Shown in pieces: positions 24,917 to 33,332 of a DNA stretch of 64,000 nucleotides (position 1 is the first letter of the stretch; each line of letters begins with the position of its first letter). A program made the position numbers and the translations under genes. Below the pieces are notes generated by a model. The model ran no database searches. It saw nothing but the letters and a program-made list of their open reading frames with translations, and was not told where the DNA came from. This DNA is from Rhodococcus oxybenzonivorans (GTDB lineage: Bacteria > Actinomycetota > Actinomycetes > Mycobacteriales > Mycobacteriaceae), in NCBI RefSeq assembly GCF_003130705.1, contig NZ_CP021354.1, positions 2,108,001-2,172,000 of the forward strand, given 5' to 3'.

Positions 24917-25735
24917 TCAGATCGTGAAAGTGAGATTGTCGACGATCTGCTTGCCGACGGCGGTGTCACCGCCGAGGGTGATGGCGTCGCGGTGATCCGC
25001 GGCCTTCACCCGGCCCCCGGCAAGACGGGTGAACAGCCGGGAGTCGAGTGTGATCGTCGTGGTGGCGTCGCCCGGCAACTCGTCCACCACCGCTGCGCGC
25101 CCGTCGACGGCGACGTGGATCTCTCTCGCGAGCGGACCAGTCAACTCGAGGGTGATGCGCGAGCCCGACGGCGCCTTGCCACGCTTTCCGACGAGGAACC
25201 CGACCGCTCCCATGATCTCCTCGAACGCGGTGTCACCGCGGACACCTCCCTCGTCTCCGGCAACACCCAGCGCGTCGCGGATGTCGAGTTCGTGCATCCA
25301 GCAATCGAACACGCGGACGCGCATGAACCGGAGATAGGGTGCTGGGCCGACCGGTGTGGCGGTCTCGGCGTCGAACATCTCATCCGTCATCTGCGCCAGT
25401 TCGGAGCGCCTGCGCTCGGTGATGTCCCGGAAGCGGTCGAGCATCTCGGTGCCGGGGCGCCCGCGCAGTCCCTCTACCCACCGTTCGTTGAACGCTCCGA
25501 TCTCGTTACGCACATGCGCGAATCCGTGGACATCGACGGTGGTGTGCGGTGCCGATATCCCCGCGAGCATCGATTCGGTACCGATCAGGTGGGCGGCGAC
25601 GTCGTGCACGGTCCACCCAGGGAGGGGGGTGGGCGTGAACCAGTCGTCACCCGTCACCGAGGACAGCAACTGGTCGAGCACGTCCCATTGTTCGTACAGC
25701 GCGTCGAGTATCCGTTCCTTCTGTAGGGCAGTCAC
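24917..25735 (-). CDS. Maleylpyruvate isomerase family mycothiol-dependent enzyme
   Basis: A 272-residue protein with the two-domain MDMPI layout. The N-terminal DinB-like four-helix domain has GWTVHDVAAHLIG and CWMHELDIRDALG, carrying the metal-binding His/Glu/His set. The C-terminal domain is SCP2/wHTH-like (about 185-270). Proven members isomerise maleylpyruvate or transfer groups using mycothiol, the actinobacterial thiol; the substrate here is unknown. GTG start with GGAGG 10 bases upstream. It is the first gene of a two-gene unit with the S51 peptidase and divergent from an acyl-CoA synthetase. Confidence 0.83.
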   Translation of the reverse strand: MTALQKERILDALYEQWDVLDQLLSSVTGDDWFTPTPLPGWTVHDVAAHLIGTESMLAGISAPHTTVDVHGFAHVRNEIGAFNERWVEGLRGRPGTEMLDRFRDITERRRSELAQMTDEMFDAETATPVGPAPYLRFMRVRVFDCWMHELDIRDALGVAGDEGGVRGDTAFEEIMGAVGFLVGKRGKAPSGSRITLELTGPLAREIHVAVDGRAAVVDELPGDATTTITLDSRLFTRLAGGRVKAADHRDAITLGGDTAVGKQIVDNLTFTI

Positions 25736-25896
25736 GTCTGATGGCCCTCCTCTCGCTTCAACTGTAGGACCTTGCCGGGGAGTGGCCCGGTGTTTTGGCC
25801 ACGGGAAAGTCTGCGGCCGGTGAGCGTGAACGGGCCCCGTCCGCGGATGCCTGTGGTAGACCGATGATGAGAATCTCCATTAACAAAGGAGCGTGG

Positions 25897-27450
25897 ATGT
25901 TTCCCGGAAATTTTGTCGCCACCACCCCGGACAAGCCGGCCGTCGTCCGGCCGTCGACGGGGGAGCAGCTCACCTACCGGCAGCTGGATGAGCGGTCCAT
26001 CCGGTTGGCGCGACACCTGCGTGGGCTCGGCCTGAAGGTCGGGGATCACCTGGCTCTGGTGTCGAGCAACGACCTCCGTGTTCTGGAGGTCTACTGGGCG
26101 GCCCTGCGATCGGGCCTCTACATCACCGTGGTGAACTGGCACCTCACCGCGGACGAAGCCGGCTACGTCGTGAACGACTGCGGAGCCGCCGTTCTCATCG
26201 CCTCGGCTGATGCGGCGCGGGCGATTCCCACCGACCCGGCCCACTTGCCCGGCGTCCGGCACCGGCTCGTCTACGGCGGTGAACTGGACGGCTTCGACAG
26301 CTACGACGCGGCGGTGGCGGCGCAGTCCGGTGAACCACTGGAGACGCAACCTCGTGGGCGGGACATGCTCTACTCGTCGGGCACCACCGGAAGGCCGAAG
26401 GGAATCAAACCCGCACTGCTGGAAGGTGAAGTCGACTCGACGACGGACCCGTACACGGCGGTGTTCGCGCCCATGTACGGATTCGACGCGGACACCGTCT
26501 ACCTGTGCCCTGCGCCGCTGTATCACGCGGCGCCCCTCCGCTTCTGCGGCACCATCACGTCCGTCGGCGGAACCATCATCCTCATGGACAGGTTCGATGC
26601 AGAGGAGGCGCTGCGCCTGATCGAGAAGTACGAGGTGACGCACAGTCAATGGGTGCCCACCATGTTCGTGCGAATGCTGAAGTTGCCGAAAGAAGTTCGC
26701 GAGAAGTTCGACGTGTCGAGTCTGAAGGTGGCGATTCATGCGGCAGCCCCCTGCCCGCCCGAAGTGAAGCGTGCGATGATCGACTGGTGGGGCCCGGTGA
26801 TCCACGAGTACTACGCCTCCACCGAAGGTGCCGGCGCCACGTTCATCGACAGTGCGCAGGCACTCGCCAAGCCGGGATCCGTCGGGCATGACGGGGTGAT
26901 GGGCATCGTGCACATCTGCGACGACACCGGTGCGGAGCTGCCCACCGGTGAGATCGGAACGGTGTACTGGGAGCGCGAGGAGCGGCCGTTCGAATACCAC
27001 AACGATCCGGCCAAGACCGAAGCCGCAACCCATCCCAGTCATCCGACGTGGACCACCAGCGGTGACATCGGATACCTCGACGACGATCGGTTTCTGTACC
27101 TCACGGACCGGGCGGCCTTCATGATCATCTCCGGCGGGGTCAACATCTATCCGCAGGAGTCCGAGAACATTCTCACCATGCATCCCAAGGTTTTCGACGT
27201 TGCGGTGATCGGTGTGCCCGACGAGGAAATGGGCGAACAGGTCAAGGCTGTGGTCCAACTCGTCGACGATGTGGAGCCGTCGGATGCGGTCGCCCGTGAA
27301 CTACTGGACTTCGTGCGGGACCGGGTGACGCACTTCAAGGCGCCTCGGAGCATCGATTTCTCGGACGACCTGCCGCGCACGCCCACGGGTAAACTCGTCA
27401 AGCACAAGCTGCGGGCACGGTATCTCGCGGGCGCGAAGACAATTGGCTGA
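25897..27450 (+). CDS. Acyl-CoA synthetase (FadD-type AMP-binding enzyme)
   Basis: A 517-residue adenylate-forming ligase. The ATP-binding P-loop SSGTTGRPKG is at 160-169. EYYASTEG is the A5 motif, TSGDIGYLDDDRFLYLTDR the A7/A8 hinge region, and the C-terminal catalytic lysine is in RTPTGKLVKHKL. It activates a carboxylic acid to acyl-AMP and then acyl-CoA; chain-length specificity is not clear. The start at 25897 has AAAGGAG 5 bases upstream. The APC permease gene converges after a strong hairpin. It was probably transcribed alone from the 161-base gap shared with the MDMPI gene. Confidence 0.92.
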   Translation: MFPGNFVATTPDKPAVVRPSTGEQLTYRQLDERSIRLARHLRGLGLKVGDHLALVSSNDLRVLEVYWAALRSGLYITVVNWHLTADEAGYVVNDCGAAVLIASADAARAIPTDPAHLPGVRHRLVYGGELDGFDSYDAAVAAQSGEPLETQPRGRDMLYSSGTTGRPKGIKPALLEGEVDSTTDPYTAVFAPMYGFDADTVYLCPAPLYHAAPLRFCGTITSVGGTIILMDRFDAEEALRLIEKYEVTHSQWVPTMFVRMLKLPKEVREKFDVSSLKVAIHAAAPCPPEVKRAMIDWWGPVIHEYYASTEGAGATFIDSAQALAKPGSVGHDGVMGIVHICDDTGAELPTGEIGTVYWEREERPFEYHNDPAKTEAATHPSHPTWTTSGDIGYLDDDRFLYLTDRAAFMIISGGVNIYPQESENILTMHPKVFDVAVIGVPDEEMGEQVKAVVQLVDDVEPSDAVARELLDFVRDRVTHFKAPRSIDFSDDLPRTPTGKLVKHKLRARYLAGAKTIG

Positions 27451-27453
27451 TCA

Positions 27454-27487
27454 GAGAGTCCCCGCGTTACTGCGCGCGGGGACTCTC
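27454..27487. terminator. Perfect 13-bp hairpin between convergent genes
   Basis: Arms GAGAGTCCCCGCG (27454-27466) and CGCGGGGACTCTC (27475-27487) with an 8-base loop. It lies 3 bases after the acyl-CoA synthetase stop and overlaps the 3' end of the leftward APC permease gene. A bidirectional terminator is likely. Confidence 0.8.
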
Positions 27488-28843
27488 GGCGTCCGTTCTC
27501 GTGGAACGACGGCGGGAGACTGCGTACCACACGACTCCGACGGCAAGGAGTAGCGCCGCACGCAGCCAGGTGGCCGCGCTCTGCTGGGTGAGCAGCGCCA
27601 CGCACGTGACGAGGGCGAGGATCGGGAATACCGTCGGGGCCCGGAAGTGCCGGTGCTCCACCGCATCACGACGCAACACCAGGACCGCGATGTTGGTGCT
27701 GATGAAGACGACGAGCAGCAGCAGAACCACCGTCTCCGCCAAGGCCGACAGCGAACCCGTGACGCACAGAGCCATGGCGACGGCGGTGGTCGCCACAATC
27801 GCCACCCAGGGAGTCCGTCGCCGCGGGAGGACCCGTGCGAACGGACGCGGAAGCAGTCCCTCGGACGCCATTCCATACGTGAGCCTGCTCGCCATGATCA
27901 TCGTCAGCAGTGCGCCGTTCGCGACGGCGACGAGCGCGATCAGACTGAACAGGCGAGGTGGAACGCCGACGTCGGCGGCGGAGACCACTGCCAGCAGCGG
28001 ACCGGACGATGCGGCGAGTTCGCCGGCTGGCAGGACCACCGAGACCGCCAGTCCGACGAGTACATAGACGGCCCCCGCCGTCAGCAACGCTCCGAACAAC
28101 GCCCGCGGGTACACCGTGCGCACGTTGGTCACCTCTTCGGCGACGTTCGCGGACGTCTCGAACCCCACGAACGAGTAGTAGGCGAGCAGTGCGGCGGCCA
28201 GCACCGCGAGCGCCGGCGAACGGCCGTCGTCGAATTCGACCACCCGGCTCAGGGTGCCGTCACCACGTCCGAGCACGATGCCGGCCAGAACCACTACCAG
28301 GACCAGGCCGGTGACCTCCACCACCGTCATGACGACATTGGCGCGCATCGACTCCTTGATTCCCCGGGCGTTGAGCAATCCCACGAGGAGAAGGAACACG
28401 AGTGCCGCCGGGACGGTCGGCACATCCACGAACGCGGCGAGGTAGTCGCCGGAGAATGCGAGTGCGAGCCCCGCAGCGCTCGTGACTCCGGCGGCGAGCA
28501 TCGAGAACCCGACGAGGAACGAGATCAGCGGTGTTCGATACGCCCGCTGGGCGAACACCGCCGCCCCACCGGCGCGCGGATACTTGGTGACCAGTTCGGC
28601 ATACGAGGTCGCGGTCAGCAACGCCATCACCAGTGCCAGCAGCAACGGCACCCAGACTGCGCCGCCCACCTCGCCGGCGATGACCCCCACCAACGCGTAG
28701 ATTCCGGCACCCAGCACGTCGCCGAGGATGAAGACGAAGAGGAGCGGACCCGTGATCGCGCGGGCGAGAGGGGTCCCGTGTCCGGCGTCCTCGTCGAGGT
28801 GGTCGGCATCTCCCTCGTTTACTTGCCGGGCGGCGCGTCGCAT
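27467..28843 (-). CDS. APC-family amino acid/amine permease
   Basis: A 458-residue membrane protein with about 12 hydrophobic segments. Helix 1 reads FVFILGDVLGAGIYALVG, the APC unwound-helix motif (GAGIY). Helix 6 reads SFVGFETSANVAEEV, also an APC signature. Both termini are polar and cytoplasmic. It imports or exchanges an amino acid or amine by proton coupling; the substrate is unknown. The last codons share the terminator with the acyl-CoA synthetase. A 16-base palindrome at 28858-28873 lies 14 bases upstream of the ATG and may control it. Confidence 0.87.
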   Translation of the reverse strand: MRRAARQVNEGDADHLDEDAGHGTPLARAITGPLLFVFILGDVLGAGIYALVGVIAGEVGGAVWVPLLLALVMALLTATSYAELVTKYPRAGGAAVFAQRAYRTPLISFLVGFSMLAAGVTSAAGLALAFSGDYLAAFVDVPTVPAALVFLLLVGLLNARGIKESMRANVVMTVVEVTGLVLVVVLAGIVLGRGDGTLSRVVEFDDGRSPALAVLAAALLAYYSFVGFETSANVAEEVTNVRTVYPRALFGALLTAGAVYVLVGLAVSVVLPAGELAASSGPLLAVVSAADVGVPPRLFSLIALVAVANGALLTMIMASRLTYGMASEGLLPRPFARVLPRRRTPWVAIVATTAVAMALCVTGSLSALAETVVLLLLVVFISTNIAVLVLRRDAVEHRHFRAPTVFPILALVTCVALLTQQSAATWLRAALLLAVGVVWYAVSRRRSTRTDAESPRAQ

Positions 28844-28857
28844 AGTTCATCCCGTCT

Positions 28858-28873
28858 GGCACGGTGACGTGCC
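28858..28873. promoter_or_regulatory. Palindrome upstream of APC permease
   Basis: GGCACG-GTGA-CGTGCC, a perfect six-base inverted repeat immediately upstream of the permease start. Its position would let a bound repressor block transcription or a stem hide the start region. No cognate regulator is adjacent. Confidence 0.45.
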
Positions 28874-28927
28874 GCCACCTCGGATGCAGTCATGTACCGA
28901 CGAGACACGGTCCCAAACTGAGGACAG

Positions 28928-29083
28928 TTAGGCGGTCCGTTCGCACCCGCACCGTGGACACCGCGGTGCCATCCGGTCCGTCAGGAACAATCCGCAGTCG
29001 GGGCAGACACGGTCGAGCCAGCACACGGAGTCGCCGCCCAGATCCTCGTCCGTAAGGTCGCCGGGGTCCGCCTCGCCCGTCAC
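28928..29083 (-). CDS. Small zinc-ribbon protein
   Basis: A 51-residue protein ending in a rubredoxin/zinc-ribbon-like knuckle pair: CPDCGLFL and CPRCGCE (four to six cysteines), after an acidic N-terminus. It should bind one zinc. The GTG start overlaps the TGA of the DUF488 gene (GTGA at 29080-29083), so the two are translationally coupled and probably work together. It is too short for most gene finders but the motif and coupling are convincing. Function unknown; a metal-dependent nucleic-acid or protein adaptor is possible. Confidence 0.7.
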   Translation of the reverse strand: MTGEADPGDLTDEDLGGDSVCWLDRVCPDCGLFLTDRMAPRCPRCGCERTA

Positions 29084-29475
29084 AGCTGACCGCGCAGATA
29101 GTCGGCAAGGACTTCCGCATGACTGTGGGTGACGTCCTTGGTGGCGGTCAAGAGAACGATGGGGCGTCCGTGCGCGAGCTCCCGAACCCTCGCGACAGCC
29201 TTGCGTCCCGGCGGGGAGTCCAGCTCGGACACGTACCGTTCCCGGAACTCGCCGAATGCGGCGACGTCGTGTGAGTACCAATGGCGAAGCTCGGTCGAGG
29301 GTGCGAGATCACGGGCCCAGTCGTCGAAGTGAAACGCATCCTTACGGAGGCCGCGCGGCCAGAGGCGGTCGACGAAGAGCCGGAGTCCGTCGCCGTCGGT
29401 GGGGTGGTCGTAGACCCGTTCCACCACCACTGGTGAGTCGACGTCCGTCTCCGGACGTGCCTGTCGTTTGTGCAT
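29080..29475 (-). CDS. DUF488 family protein
   Basis: A 131-residue cytoplasmic protein of the DUF488 family: VERVYDHPTDGDGLRLFVDRLWPRG near the start, DDWARDLAPS, LRHWYSHD, and IVLLTATKDVTHSHAEVLADYL at the end. This is the YeaO-like branch. The biochemical role is not known. ATG at 29475 is preferred (GGAGG 7 bases upstream), with GTG three bases earlier as alternative. It is coupled by GTGA overlap to a zinc-ribbon protein. A perfect TGTGA-N6-TCACA site lies 56 bases upstream. Confidence 0.85.
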   Translation of the reverse strand: MHKRQARPETDVDSPVVVERVYDHPTDGDGLRLFVDRLWPRGLRKDAFHFDDWARDLAPSTELRHWYSHDVAAFGEFRERYVSELDSPPGRKAVARVRELAHGRPIVLLTATKDVTHSHAEVLADYLRGQL

Positions 29476-29530
29476 CACCGAACCTCCGCTTCTGTGCGGG
29501 TTTCTCTCCTCACCCTACGACGCGGCCGTG

Positions 29531-29546
29531 TGTGACTGGCCTCACA
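29531..29546. promoter_or_regulatory. CRP/FNR-type site TGTGA-N6-TCACA
   Basis: Perfect palindromic consensus, TGTGA at 29531-29535 and TCACA at 29542-29546. It sits 56 bases upstream of the DUF488 start (leftward) and about 200 bases upstream of pntAA (rightward). Mycobacterial and related CRP-family proteins recognise this motif. Which direction it controls is not decided by sequence. Confidence 0.6.
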
Positions 29547-29744
29547 AACTAGACGAAAGGCGGGTGAGAACGGCTGTTCGGACTCGATTCAGACAGACTC
29601 CGGCCGGCTCCTCTGTTCACTACGTCACGCGGTCTCTGGCTATCATCAGCTGAAATCAGTCGAGGCTGGGGACATATTCCGCTCATCAACGGTTGGTTGC
29701 CGCTCGTCGCGGCATGCAGACCATCTACCGCAGGAAGTCGATAA

Positions 29745-30857
29745 ATGGATACATCGCAGAGCGCGGCGCAGCCGCGCCCGACGGTTGGCGTTCCTCGTGA
29801 GTCGAACGAGGGCGAACGTCGGGTAGCGCTGGTGCCGAAGATCGTGGCCGCATTGACGGGTAAGGGTGTCGATGTGGTGGTCGAGTCGGGTGCCGGACTG
29901 GGCGCACTGATCCCGGACGAATTGTATGTCGGGGCGGGCGCGAAGATCGGCGATCCGTGGTCGGCGGACGTGATCGTGAAGGTCGCGCCGCCGTCGGACG
30001 AGGAAGTGGGCCGGCTGCATGCCGGGCAGACGTTGATCGGGTTCCTCGCCCCCCGCAATCAGGACAATCAGGTCGCCGCGCTGAAGTCGGCGGGGGTGGC
30101 GGCGTTCGCGGTCGAGGCGATCCCGCGGATTTCCCGCGCCCAGGTGATGGACGCGCTCTCCTCGCAGGCGAACGTGGCCGGATACAAGGCGGTGCTGCTC
30201 GCGGCGTCGGAGTCGACCCGGTTCTTCCCGATGCTCACCACCGCGGCCGGCACTGTCAAACCCGCGACCGTGCTGGTCCTCGGTGTCGGTGTCGCCGGCC
30301 TGCAGGCCCTCGCCACGGCGAAGCGGCTCGGTGGCCGGGCCACCGGCTACGACGTGCGCCCGGAGGTGGCCGATCAGGTTCGCTCGGTCGGTGCGCAGTG
30401 GCTCGATCTCGGGATCGACGCCGCCGGTGAAGGCGGGTACGCCCGCGAACTCACCGAACAGGAGCGCGCGCAGCAGCAGCAGGCGCTCGAGGACGCGATC
30501 AAGGGCTTCGACGTCGTCATCACCACCGCCCTGGTGCCGGGACGTCCGGCCCCCCGGTTGGTGACCGCCGCCGCGGTGGAGGGCATGAAACCCGGCTCCG
30601 TGGTGGTCGACCTGGCCGGAGAGACCGGCGGTAACTGCGAGCTCACCGAACCCGGTCAGACCGTGGTCAAGCACGGGGTGACGATCTGCTCGCCGCTCAA
30701 CCTGCCCGCGTCGATGCCCGAGCACGCCTCGGAGCTGTACTCGAAGAACATCTCCGCGCTGCTCGAGTTGATGTTGGTCGAAGGCCGGTTGGCCCCCGAT
30801 TTCTCGGACGAGGTCCTGGCCGCGTCCTGCGTCACCCGTGAGGAGGGTGTGTCCTAG
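29745..30857 (+). CDS. pntAA: NAD(P) transhydrogenase subunit alpha part 1
   Basis: A 370-residue soluble NAD(H)-binding subunit (domain I) of proton-translocating transhydrogenase. Residues VGVPRESNEGERRVALVP open the alanine dehydrogenase/PNT N-terminal domain. The NAD Rossmann motif is VLGVGVAGLQALATAKRLGG, and VDLAGETGGN follows as in other PntA. It transfers hydride between NADH and NADP+ across the membrane complex, using proton force to make NADPH. The start at 29745 has CAGGAAG upstream. The next gene starts directly after the stop (TAGATG), showing the split-alpha arrangement. Confidence 0.97.
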   Translation: MDTSQSAAQPRPTVGVPRESNEGERRVALVPKIVAALTGKGVDVVVESGAGLGALIPDELYVGAGAKIGDPWSADVIVKVAPPSDEEVGRLHAGQTLIGFLAPRNQDNQVAALKSAGVAAFAVEAIPRISRAQVMDALSSQANVAGYKAVLLAASESTRFFPMLTTAAGTVKPATVLVLGVGVAGLQALATAKRLGGRATGYDVRPEVADQVRSVGAQWLDLGIDAAGEGGYARELTEQERAQQQQALEDAIKGFDVVITTALVPGRPAPRLVTAAAVEGMKPGSVVVDLAGETGGNCELTEPGQTVVKHGVTICSPLNLPASMPEHASELYSKNISALLELMLVEGRLAPDFSDEVLAASCVTREEGVS

Positions 30858-31190
30858 ATGTATACCGAATTGTTGGCGAACATCGCGATCCTGGTGTTGT
30901 CCGGGTTCGTGGGGTTCGCGGTGATCTCGAAGGTCCCGAACACGTTGCATACCCCGCTGATGTCGGGGACGAACGCGATCCACGGGATCGTGGTGTTGGG
31001 TGCGTTGGTGGTGTTGGGCAAGGTCGACAATCCGCCGTGGGGTCTGCAGGTGATTCTGTTCGTGGCGTTGGTGTTCGGAACGATCAACGTGGTCGGTGGT
31101 TTCGTGGTCACCGACCGGATGCTGGGAATGTTCAAGTCCAAGCCCGCTTCTCCCGCCGCTGCTGTTGCTGAGAAGGGTGGGGACAAGTAA
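30858..31190 (+). CDS. pntAB: NAD(P) transhydrogenase subunit alpha part 2
   Basis: A 110-residue membrane subunit with about three hydrophobic helices (ELLANIAILVLSGFVGFAVI, HGIVVLGALVVLG, LFVALVFGTINVVGGF). It is the C-terminal, membrane-embedded part of PntA encoded separately, as in Rhodospirillum-type systems. Together with PntB it forms the proton channel. It starts at the base after pntAA's stop and its TAA overlaps the ATG of pntB by one base, so translation of the three is coupled. Confidence 0.95.
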   Translation: MYTELLANIAILVLSGFVGFAVISKVPNTLHTPLMSGTNAIHGIVVLGALVVLGKVDNPPWGLQVILFVALVFGTINVVGGFVVTDRMLGMFKSKPASPAAAVAEKGGDK

Positions 31191-32614
31191 TGGAGTACTT
31201 GGTCAACGTGTTGTACATCGTGGCGTTCGCGATGTTCATCTACGGTCTGATGGGTTTGACCGGGCCGAAGACCGCGGTCCGCGGTAACCAGATCGCCGCG
31301 GTCGGCATGGGTGTCGCCGTGGTCGCCACCCTGATCGCGATCCGGGACACCTCCAACTGGGTGCTCGTCGTCGCCGGTCTGGTGATCGGTGTGGTCCTCG
31401 GTGTGCCGCCGGCGTTGCGGACGAAGATGACGGCGATGCCGCAGCTGGTGGCGTTGTTCAACGGGGTCGGCGGCGGCACCGTCGCCCTGATCGCCTACGC
31501 CGAATTCCTCGACTCGGACGGGTTCACCGCCTTCGCGCACGGTGAGTCGCCGACCGTGCACATCGTGATCGCCTCGCTCTTCGCGGCGATCATCGGGTCG
31601 ATCTCCTTCTGGGGATCGGTGATCGCGTTCCTCAAGCTGCAGGAAACCCTGCCCGGCCGCCCGATCGGCATCGGCCGGTTGCAGCAGCCGCTGAACGCTC
31701 TGTTGCTGATCGGCGCCGTCGCCCTCGCGGTGATCATCGGAATCAAGGCGATCGACCCGACCGGACCCACCAGCGGGTGGTGGATCGTCGGAGTCCTCGT
31801 CCTCGCCGCGATCCTGGGGTTGATGGTGGTGCTGCCGATCGGCGGCGCCGACATGCCCGTGGTGATCTCGCTGCTCAACGCGCTCACCGGCCTGTCCGCC
31901 GCGGCCGCGGGTCTGGCCCTGAATAATCAGGCGATGATCGTGGCCGGCATGATCGTCGGCGCGTCGGGTTCGATCCTGACGAACCTGATGGCGAAGGCGA
32001 TGAACCGGTCCATCCCGGCGATCGTGGCCGGCGGGTTCGGTGGCGGCGGGGCTGCCGCGGTCGCCGATGACGGCACGGTGAAGACGGCGAAGTCCACCTC
32101 GGCGGCGGACGCGGCGATCCAGATGGCCTACGCCAACCAGGTGATCGTGGTCCCCGGCTACGGGCTGGCCGTCGCGCAGGCCCAGCACGCGGTCAAGGAC
32201 ATGGCCAAGCTGCTCGAGTCGAAGGGCGTCGAGGTCAAGTACGCCATCCACCCGGTCGCCGGCCGGATGCCCGGGCACATGAACGTGCTGCTCGCCGAGG
32301 CCGATGTCGAGTACGACGCGATGAAGGAAATGGACGACATCAACGACGAGTTCGCTCGCACCGATGTCACCCTGGTGATCGGGGCGAACGATGTCACCAA
32401 CCCGGCCGCCCGCAACGACCCGTCGTCGCCGATCCACGGGATGCCCATCCTGAATGTGGATCAGTCGAAGTCGGTGATCGTGCTCAAGCGGTCGATGAAC
32501 TCCGGGTTCGCCGGTATCGACAACCCGTTGTTCTTCGCCGACACCACCTCCATGCTCTTCGGCGACGCGAAGAAATCGGTCGCCGACGTCACCGAGGAAC
32601 TCAAAGCCCTGTAG
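31190..32614 (+). CDS. pntB: NAD(P) transhydrogenase subunit beta
   Basis: A 474-residue subunit. The N-terminal part has about eight to nine membrane helices. The C-terminal about 180 residues form the NADP-binding domain III: VIVVPGYGLAVAQAQHAV, AGRMPGHMNVLLAEADV, VIGANDVTNPAARND, then DQSKSVIVLKRS. The complex couples NADP+ reduction to proton inflow and supplies NADPH for lipid synthesis and antioxidant use. The TAG stop is the first bases of the copy-2 inverted repeat, which should terminate the operon. Confidence 0.97.
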   Translation: MEYLVNVLYIVAFAMFIYGLMGLTGPKTAVRGNQIAAVGMGVAVVATLIAIRDTSNWVLVVAGLVIGVVLGVPPALRTKMTAMPQLVALFNGVGGGTVALIAYAEFLDSDGFTAFAHGESPTVHIVIASLFAAIIGSISFWGSVIAFLKLQETLPGRPIGIGRLQQPLNALLLIGAVALAVIIGIKAIDPTGPTSGWWIVGVLVLAAILGLMVVLPIGGADMPVVISLLNALTGLSAAAAGLALNNQAMIVAGMIVGASGSILTNLMAKAMNRSIPAIVAGGFGGGGAAAVADDGTVKTAKSTSAADAAIQMAYANQVIVVPGYGLAVAQAQHAVKDMAKLLESKGVEVKYAIHPVAGRMPGHMNVLLAEADVEYDAMKEMDDINDEFARTDVTLVIGANDVTNPAARNDPSSPIHGMPILNVDQSKSVIVLKRSMNSGFAGIDNPLFFADTTSMLFGDAKKSVADVTEELKAL

Positions 32615-32685
32615 GCGGCTCCGCCGCTCGTGAGTGGTTAACGAGTCCCTGCACTCGTTAACCACTCACGGGCGCGAAGCGCCTA
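32612..32685. terminator. Long inverted repeat / terminator, copy 2
   Basis: Perfect 18-base arms (32629-32646 and 32653-32670) around loop CCCTGC, nearly identical to the repeat at 2171-2241 including flanks TAGGCGGCTCCGCC and GCGCCTAC. The left outer arm supplies the TAG stop of pntB, and the right outer arm (CTA on the plus strand) supplies the TAG stop of the leftward PAP2-like gene. It is placed to end transcription from both sides. Confidence 0.85.
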
Positions 32686-33312
32686 CCGGTGGCGGGAGAA
32701 GACAATAGCCGCGGTGTCGGGCCGAAGCGCCTCACGCTCCGCGGCGACGGGGGAGTACAGCATCAATATCGACGCCAGCGCCCACCAGATCGACGCCACA
32801 ACAAGGCTCGCCACGAGCCCGTAGACGCTGATCGGTTCGACGAGGGCTGCGGCCCCTGCGACGCCGAGGATCAGAGCGAAGCCCAGTCCAGCGACCACGG
32901 GCCGGAATCGCGGCGCCGACACGAGGATCGCCGAGCCGTACAGGGCAGCGACGGCGACGACATGGCCGCTGGGCAGCAGAACGGTGGGAGCATCCGACGC
33001 CCACGCCCGGACGGCCGCGCAGGTGAGGTTTGCGCCGAGACAGAGCAACAGGATCGCGCCGATTCCGTACGACAGTTTCCGCACCGTCGCGACCACCGCG
33101 AGGACGACGGTCGCGACCAATACGGAGTTGACGTCGACGACACTGATCACCTGGTCCGCGATAGACCGTAACGGCTCCGGGAACGAGAGCGCTGTCGAGG
33201 CGGGTTTGACGAGATACAGCGCGCACAGCAACACCACACCTGCCGCCGAGACGGCAAGACGGTGAACGCTGCGGCGCAGCGTGCTGTTCGATTCGGTCAC
33301 GGTCTCCAGCAT
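32683..33312 (-). CDS. PAP2-superfamily-like membrane protein
   Basis: A 209-residue protein with about six hydrophobic segments. A single PAP2 signature piece is visible, PSGHVVAVAALYGS (residues 114-127). The flanking C1 (KxxxxxxRP) and C3 (SRxxxxxHxxxD) motifs of active phosphatases are not evident. It resembles small PAP2-like proteins of actinobacteria and may be inactive or divergent. It lies 20 bases downstream of an MFS gene and could be the last member of the leftward bkd unit. Its TAG stop is inside the copy-2 repeat. Confidence 0.65.
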   Translation of the reverse strand: MLETVTESNSTLRRSVHRLAVSAAGVVLLCALYLVKPASTALSFPEPLRSIADQVISVVDVNSVLVATVVLAVVATVRKLSYGIGAILLLCLGANLTCAAVRAWASDAPTVLLPSGHVVAVAALYGSAILVSAPRFRPVVAGLGFALILGVAGAAALVEPISVYGLVASLVVASIWWALASILMLYSPVAAEREALRPDTAAIVFSRHR

Positions 33313-33332
33313 GCCAACCCACGCTGAACGAA

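Noticed and set aside
29646..32665. Long minus-strand frames antisense to the pnt operon
   Set aside because: The translations are Arg/His/Asp-rich with no family signal. The plus strand encodes unmistakable PntAA, PntAB and PntB.
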